Assembly: GCA_002307245.1 (NCBI GenBank)
Contig: DBTW01000133.1
Location: forward strand, 1 to 13,647
Length of the DNA: 13,647 bases
Origin: Spirochaetaceae bacterium UBA1306
Lineage (GTDB): Bacteria > Spirochaetota > Spirochaetia > Treponematales > Rectinemataceae
Direction of reading: 5' to 3'
Each line of letters begins with the position of its first letter. Position 1 is the stretch's first letter. This document shows, piece after piece, positions 11,435-13,647 of this stretch. The notes beneath the pieces are model-generated. The model had not been told where the DNA came from and searched no databases. It saw only the letters and a program-made list of their open reading frames with translations. The translations under genes and the position numbers were made by a program.

Positions 11435-13647
11435 GCAAGCTCCGCGATCTCGAGTCCCAGATCTTCACGAGGGTGAATCCCCTCGTGAAGTTCTCGGTGA
11501 CGAGGTACGTGCTGTCGATAGCCATCTTCGTCGGCGTCGTCGCCTTCGGCGTCGTCAGCCTGGTCGGCCTCGGCGTCGACCTCATGCCCTCGGTCACGAT
11601 CCCCTCCGTCTCCATCGGCGTCTCCTACCCCGGCGCCAGCCCGAGCGTCGTGGACCAGCAGGTCACGCAGCTCATCGAGAACCAAGTCTCGACCCTGAGC
11701 GACATCACGGACATGAATTCGACGAGCTCGGTCGGCCAGAGCCGGGTGTCGATCTCCTTCGATACCGGCGTGAACAAGGACGCGGTCGTGAACCAGGTCG
11801 CCGCCCTCGTCGCCGGCCTAACGCGGCGGCTGCCGACCAACGCCACCGCCCCGACCGTGCAGTCCTTCAACATGAATTCCGACGCGGTGCTGCAGTTCGG
11901 CATGTCCGGCGGCGATCTACCCCTCCGCGAGGTCGCGGACTTCGTGCAGAACAGCCTCGTGCCCAGCCTGCAGCGCGTCCCGGGCGTGGCCAACGTGACC
12001 GTCGACGGCGCGCCCTCGAGGCAGTTCCAGGTCCTCCTCGACCCGAGCCGGCTCCGATATTTTTCCCTTACGGCCCAGCAGGTGAACACGGCCATCGCCA
12101 ACTCGGCCGTGAACCAGTCCATCGGCACCATCACTTCCCAGGGCAGCTCCATCTCCTACTCGACGAGGAACGTGCCCTCCGACGGCGAGGGGATAGAGCG
12201 CATCCTCGTGGACCCCGCGCGCGGCATCATGGTGCGCGACCTGGGCTCGGTGCGCGACGCCACCGTGAAATCGAGCCTGGCGCGCGTGAACGGCCAGCCC
12301 GTCGTCCTCGTCTCGGTGCAGAGGACCACCGACTCCAACTCGATCTCGGTGGTCGACGGGGTCAAGGCCCTCCTCAAGAAGACCCAGATGCCGAAGGGCT
12401 ACTCGCTCACGATCAGCAACGACACGACGGGGCCCATCAGGGCTTCCGTGGCCTCGACCTACAGCGAGATGATCTCGACGATGCTCGTCGTCGCCCTCAT
12501 CGTCCTGCTCTTCCTGGGCAAGCCGAACACGGCCTTCTCGGTAATCCTCGCCATCCCCATAGCCCTGTCGGCCGTGCCCATCCTCTATACCGCCGGCGGC
12601 TTCACGCTCAACCTCGTGTCCATGCTCGCGATGATCATCGCGGTCGGCATTGTCGTCGACGACTCGATCGTCGTGGCCGAGAACGTCGAGCGCTACCGGA
12701 ACATGGGCTTCTCGCTCAAAGAGGCCGTGCTCAAGGGCGGCAGCGAGGTCTTCAGCGCGGTCCTCGCCGCCTCTCTGTCCATCCTGTCGGTCCTCGTGCC
12801 GGTGAGCTTCATCGGCGGCTTCATCGGCCGCTACGTGCAGCAGTTCGCCCTCGGCCTCGCGGCGGCCGTGGCCTTCTCCCTCCTCGAGGCCCTGCTCTTC
12901 CTGACCGTCCGCCTCGCCTACACGCCCGAGGGCAAGGACGTGACCTGGCGCGACTTCGCCCATTCCCTCCGTCGTCCCAGGGCCTCCCTCGCCTGGGCCT
13001 GGAAGGCCTGGCGCTCGGGGCCCGGGTTCCTCGGCCTGGCCGCCCTGGCGGCCGCCGGCCTGTATTTCAAGCGTTATGCGCTATTGCCCGCCGTCTTGGC
13101 CTATCCCCTGGCGCTCGGCCTCCTCAACTACTTCGGGACGATCCTCGTCTACCTCGTCGAGGCCCTTTCCCTGACCCTGCACGGCTGGACCGAGGCGGGG
13201 CTCTCGCGGCTCCGGAACGGCTACGCGAGGACCCTCGGCAAGACGCTCAGGCACAGCAAGGCGGTCCTGATAGCCGCCGTCGCGGGCCTCGCCGCGATCG
13301 CGATCCTGATCGTCCCGCGTATCCCGATCAACTTCGTGCCCCAGAGCGACTCGGGCACGGCGAGCGTGTCCGTGCGCTTCCCCTCGGGCACGACGCTCTC
13401 CCAGGCCAACAAGGCGGCCGTCCAGATCGAGGCCTTCCTGCTGTCGAGGCCGGAGGTCGTCAACCTGCAGTCCAGCGTCGGGGGGAGCGCCCAGATGGCC
13501 GTCCAGCTCGCGCCGGTCGGCCAGCGGAAAAGCGTTTTCATCCTGGCCCAGGACTGGCGCAAGGCCCTGCAGGGCCTGATCGGGAAGGATTTCCCGACCG
13601 CCCGCCTGTCCGTCGGCTCCGGCGGCATGGGGGGCGGCATGGGGGGC
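11431..13647 (+). CDS. RND efflux pump inner-membrane permease (AcrB-like), truncated by window end
   Basis: The first 739 residues of a proton-driven RND transporter are present. TM1 is at about 25-48, followed by the periplasmic porter domain with family segments such as PGASPSVVDQQV (67-78) and PGVANVTVDG (184-193). TM2-TM6 lie at about 350-495. The proton relay pair D410 and D411 sits in GIVVDDSIVVAENVER. TM7 is at about 609-629 (SKAVLIAAVAG...IVPRIPINFVPQSDSG), then the second porter domain begins. The TM6-TM7 linker is about 115 residues, well above the roughly 45 in AcrB, and carries two or three extra hydrophobic segments (about 531-582). A Gly/Met-rich stretch (GSGGMGGGMGG) reaches the window edge. 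The start ATG overlaps the stop of the fusion protein gene. With the two upstream genes it forms a complete tripartite pump; HAE-type export of hydrophobic compounds is inferred. Confidence 0.92.
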   Translation, partial: MSKLRDLESQIFTRVNPLVKFSVTRYVLSIAIFVGVVAFGVVSLVGLGVDLMPSVTIPSVSIGVSYPGASPSVVDQQVTQLIENQVSTLSDITDMNSTSSVGQSRVSISFDTGVNKDAVVNQVAALVAGLTRRLPTNATAPTVQSFNMNSDAVLQFGMSGGDLPLREVADFVQNSLVPSLQRVPGVANVTVDGAPSRQFQVLLDPSRLRYFSLTAQQVNTAIANSAVNQSIGTITSQGSSISYSTRNVPSDGEGIERILVDPARGIMVRDLGSVRDATVKSSLARVNGQPVVLVSVQRTTDSNSISVVDGVKALLKKTQMPKGYSLTISNDTTGPIRASVASTYSEMISTMLVVALIVLLFLGKPNTAFSVILAIPIALSAVPILYTAGGFTLNLVSMLAMIIAVGIVVDDSIVVAENVERYRNMGFSLKEAVLKGGSEVFSAVLAASLSILSVLVPVSFIGGFIGRYVQQFALGLAAAVAFSLLEALLFLTVRLAYTPEGKDVTWRDFAHSLRRPRASLAWAWKAWRSGPGFLGLAALAAAGLYFKRYALLPAVLAYPLALGLLNYFGTILVYLVEALSLTLHGWTEAGLSRLRNGYARTLGKTLRHSKAVLIAAVAGLAAIAILIVPRIPINFVPQSDSGTASVSVRFPSGTTLSQANKAAVQIEAFLLSRPEVVNLQSSVGGSAQMAVQLAPVGQRKSVFILAQDWRKALQGLIGKDFPTARLSVGSGGMGGGMGG

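Noticed and set aside
11917..12963. Minus-strand open frame of 348 codons opposite the RND pump
   Set aside because: Composition dominated by Arg, Gly, His, Asp and Glu; it mirrors the codon bias of the pump gene and shows no domain.

Overview
The window comes from a high-GC bacterial chromosome. Single 60-base rows counted by hand run from about 50 to 78 percent GC. The relaxed lipoboxes, secreted FecR-domain lipoprotein, membrane-anchored AraC-type regulator and family-B DNA polymerase II would suit the Spirochaetota, but that placement is an inference with low to moderate confidence. No RNA gene, insertion sequence or CRISPR array was seen.

Layout from left to right: (1) a FecR-domain lipoprotein on the minus strand (938 to the left edge, C-terminus cut off), divergent from (2) an RluA-family pseudouridine synthase on the plus strand (1051-1767). 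(3) A convergent minus-strand pair follows: a PIN-domain protein (2790-2314) and, just downstream, a strikingly short M29 aminopeptidase-like ORF (2298-1774). That ORF keeps both ends of the family but lacks the catalytic middle. (4) A small basic, disordered ORF with a strong Shine-Dalgarno (SD) site (3051-2935, minus) and a strong hairpin (2822-2860) lie upstream of the PIN gene. (5) DNA polymerase II (polB-type, family B) runs on the plus strand from a GTG start at 3283 to 5772. (6) A lower-GC segment carries a 7-TM AraC-type regulator (6991-5858, minus) divergent from a large secreted lipoprotein with probable beta-propeller structure (7225-8538, plus). (7) A tripartite RND efflux operon, outer-membrane factor, membrane fusion lipoprotein and inner-membrane pump, runs on the plus strand from 8621 to the right edge, where the pump is truncated.

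The most informative cross-cutting pattern is promoter placement. Six genes that begin a transcription unit (fecR-like, rluA-like, PIN, polB-like, araC-like, tolC-like) have a -10-like hexamer (TATACG, TATACG, TAGAAT, TATAAT, TATACT, TATACT) ending only 5-10 bases before the start codon, with no SD site. The transcripts would therefore be leaderless or nearly so. Two of these also have a well-spaced -35, and the pattern decides the start codon of the RluA-like and AraC-like genes. In contrast, the membrane fusion protein gene inside the efflux operon, the lipoprotein gene and the small ORF have clear SD sites.

Other points worth a second look are the deleted M29 gene with its out-of-frame coupled start, extra hydrophobic segments inside the RND pump, a wide inverted repeat touching the -10 of the efflux operon, and a perfect 16-bp palindrome that contains the stop codons of two convergent genes. 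I did not find a clear, wholly new multi-gene system.
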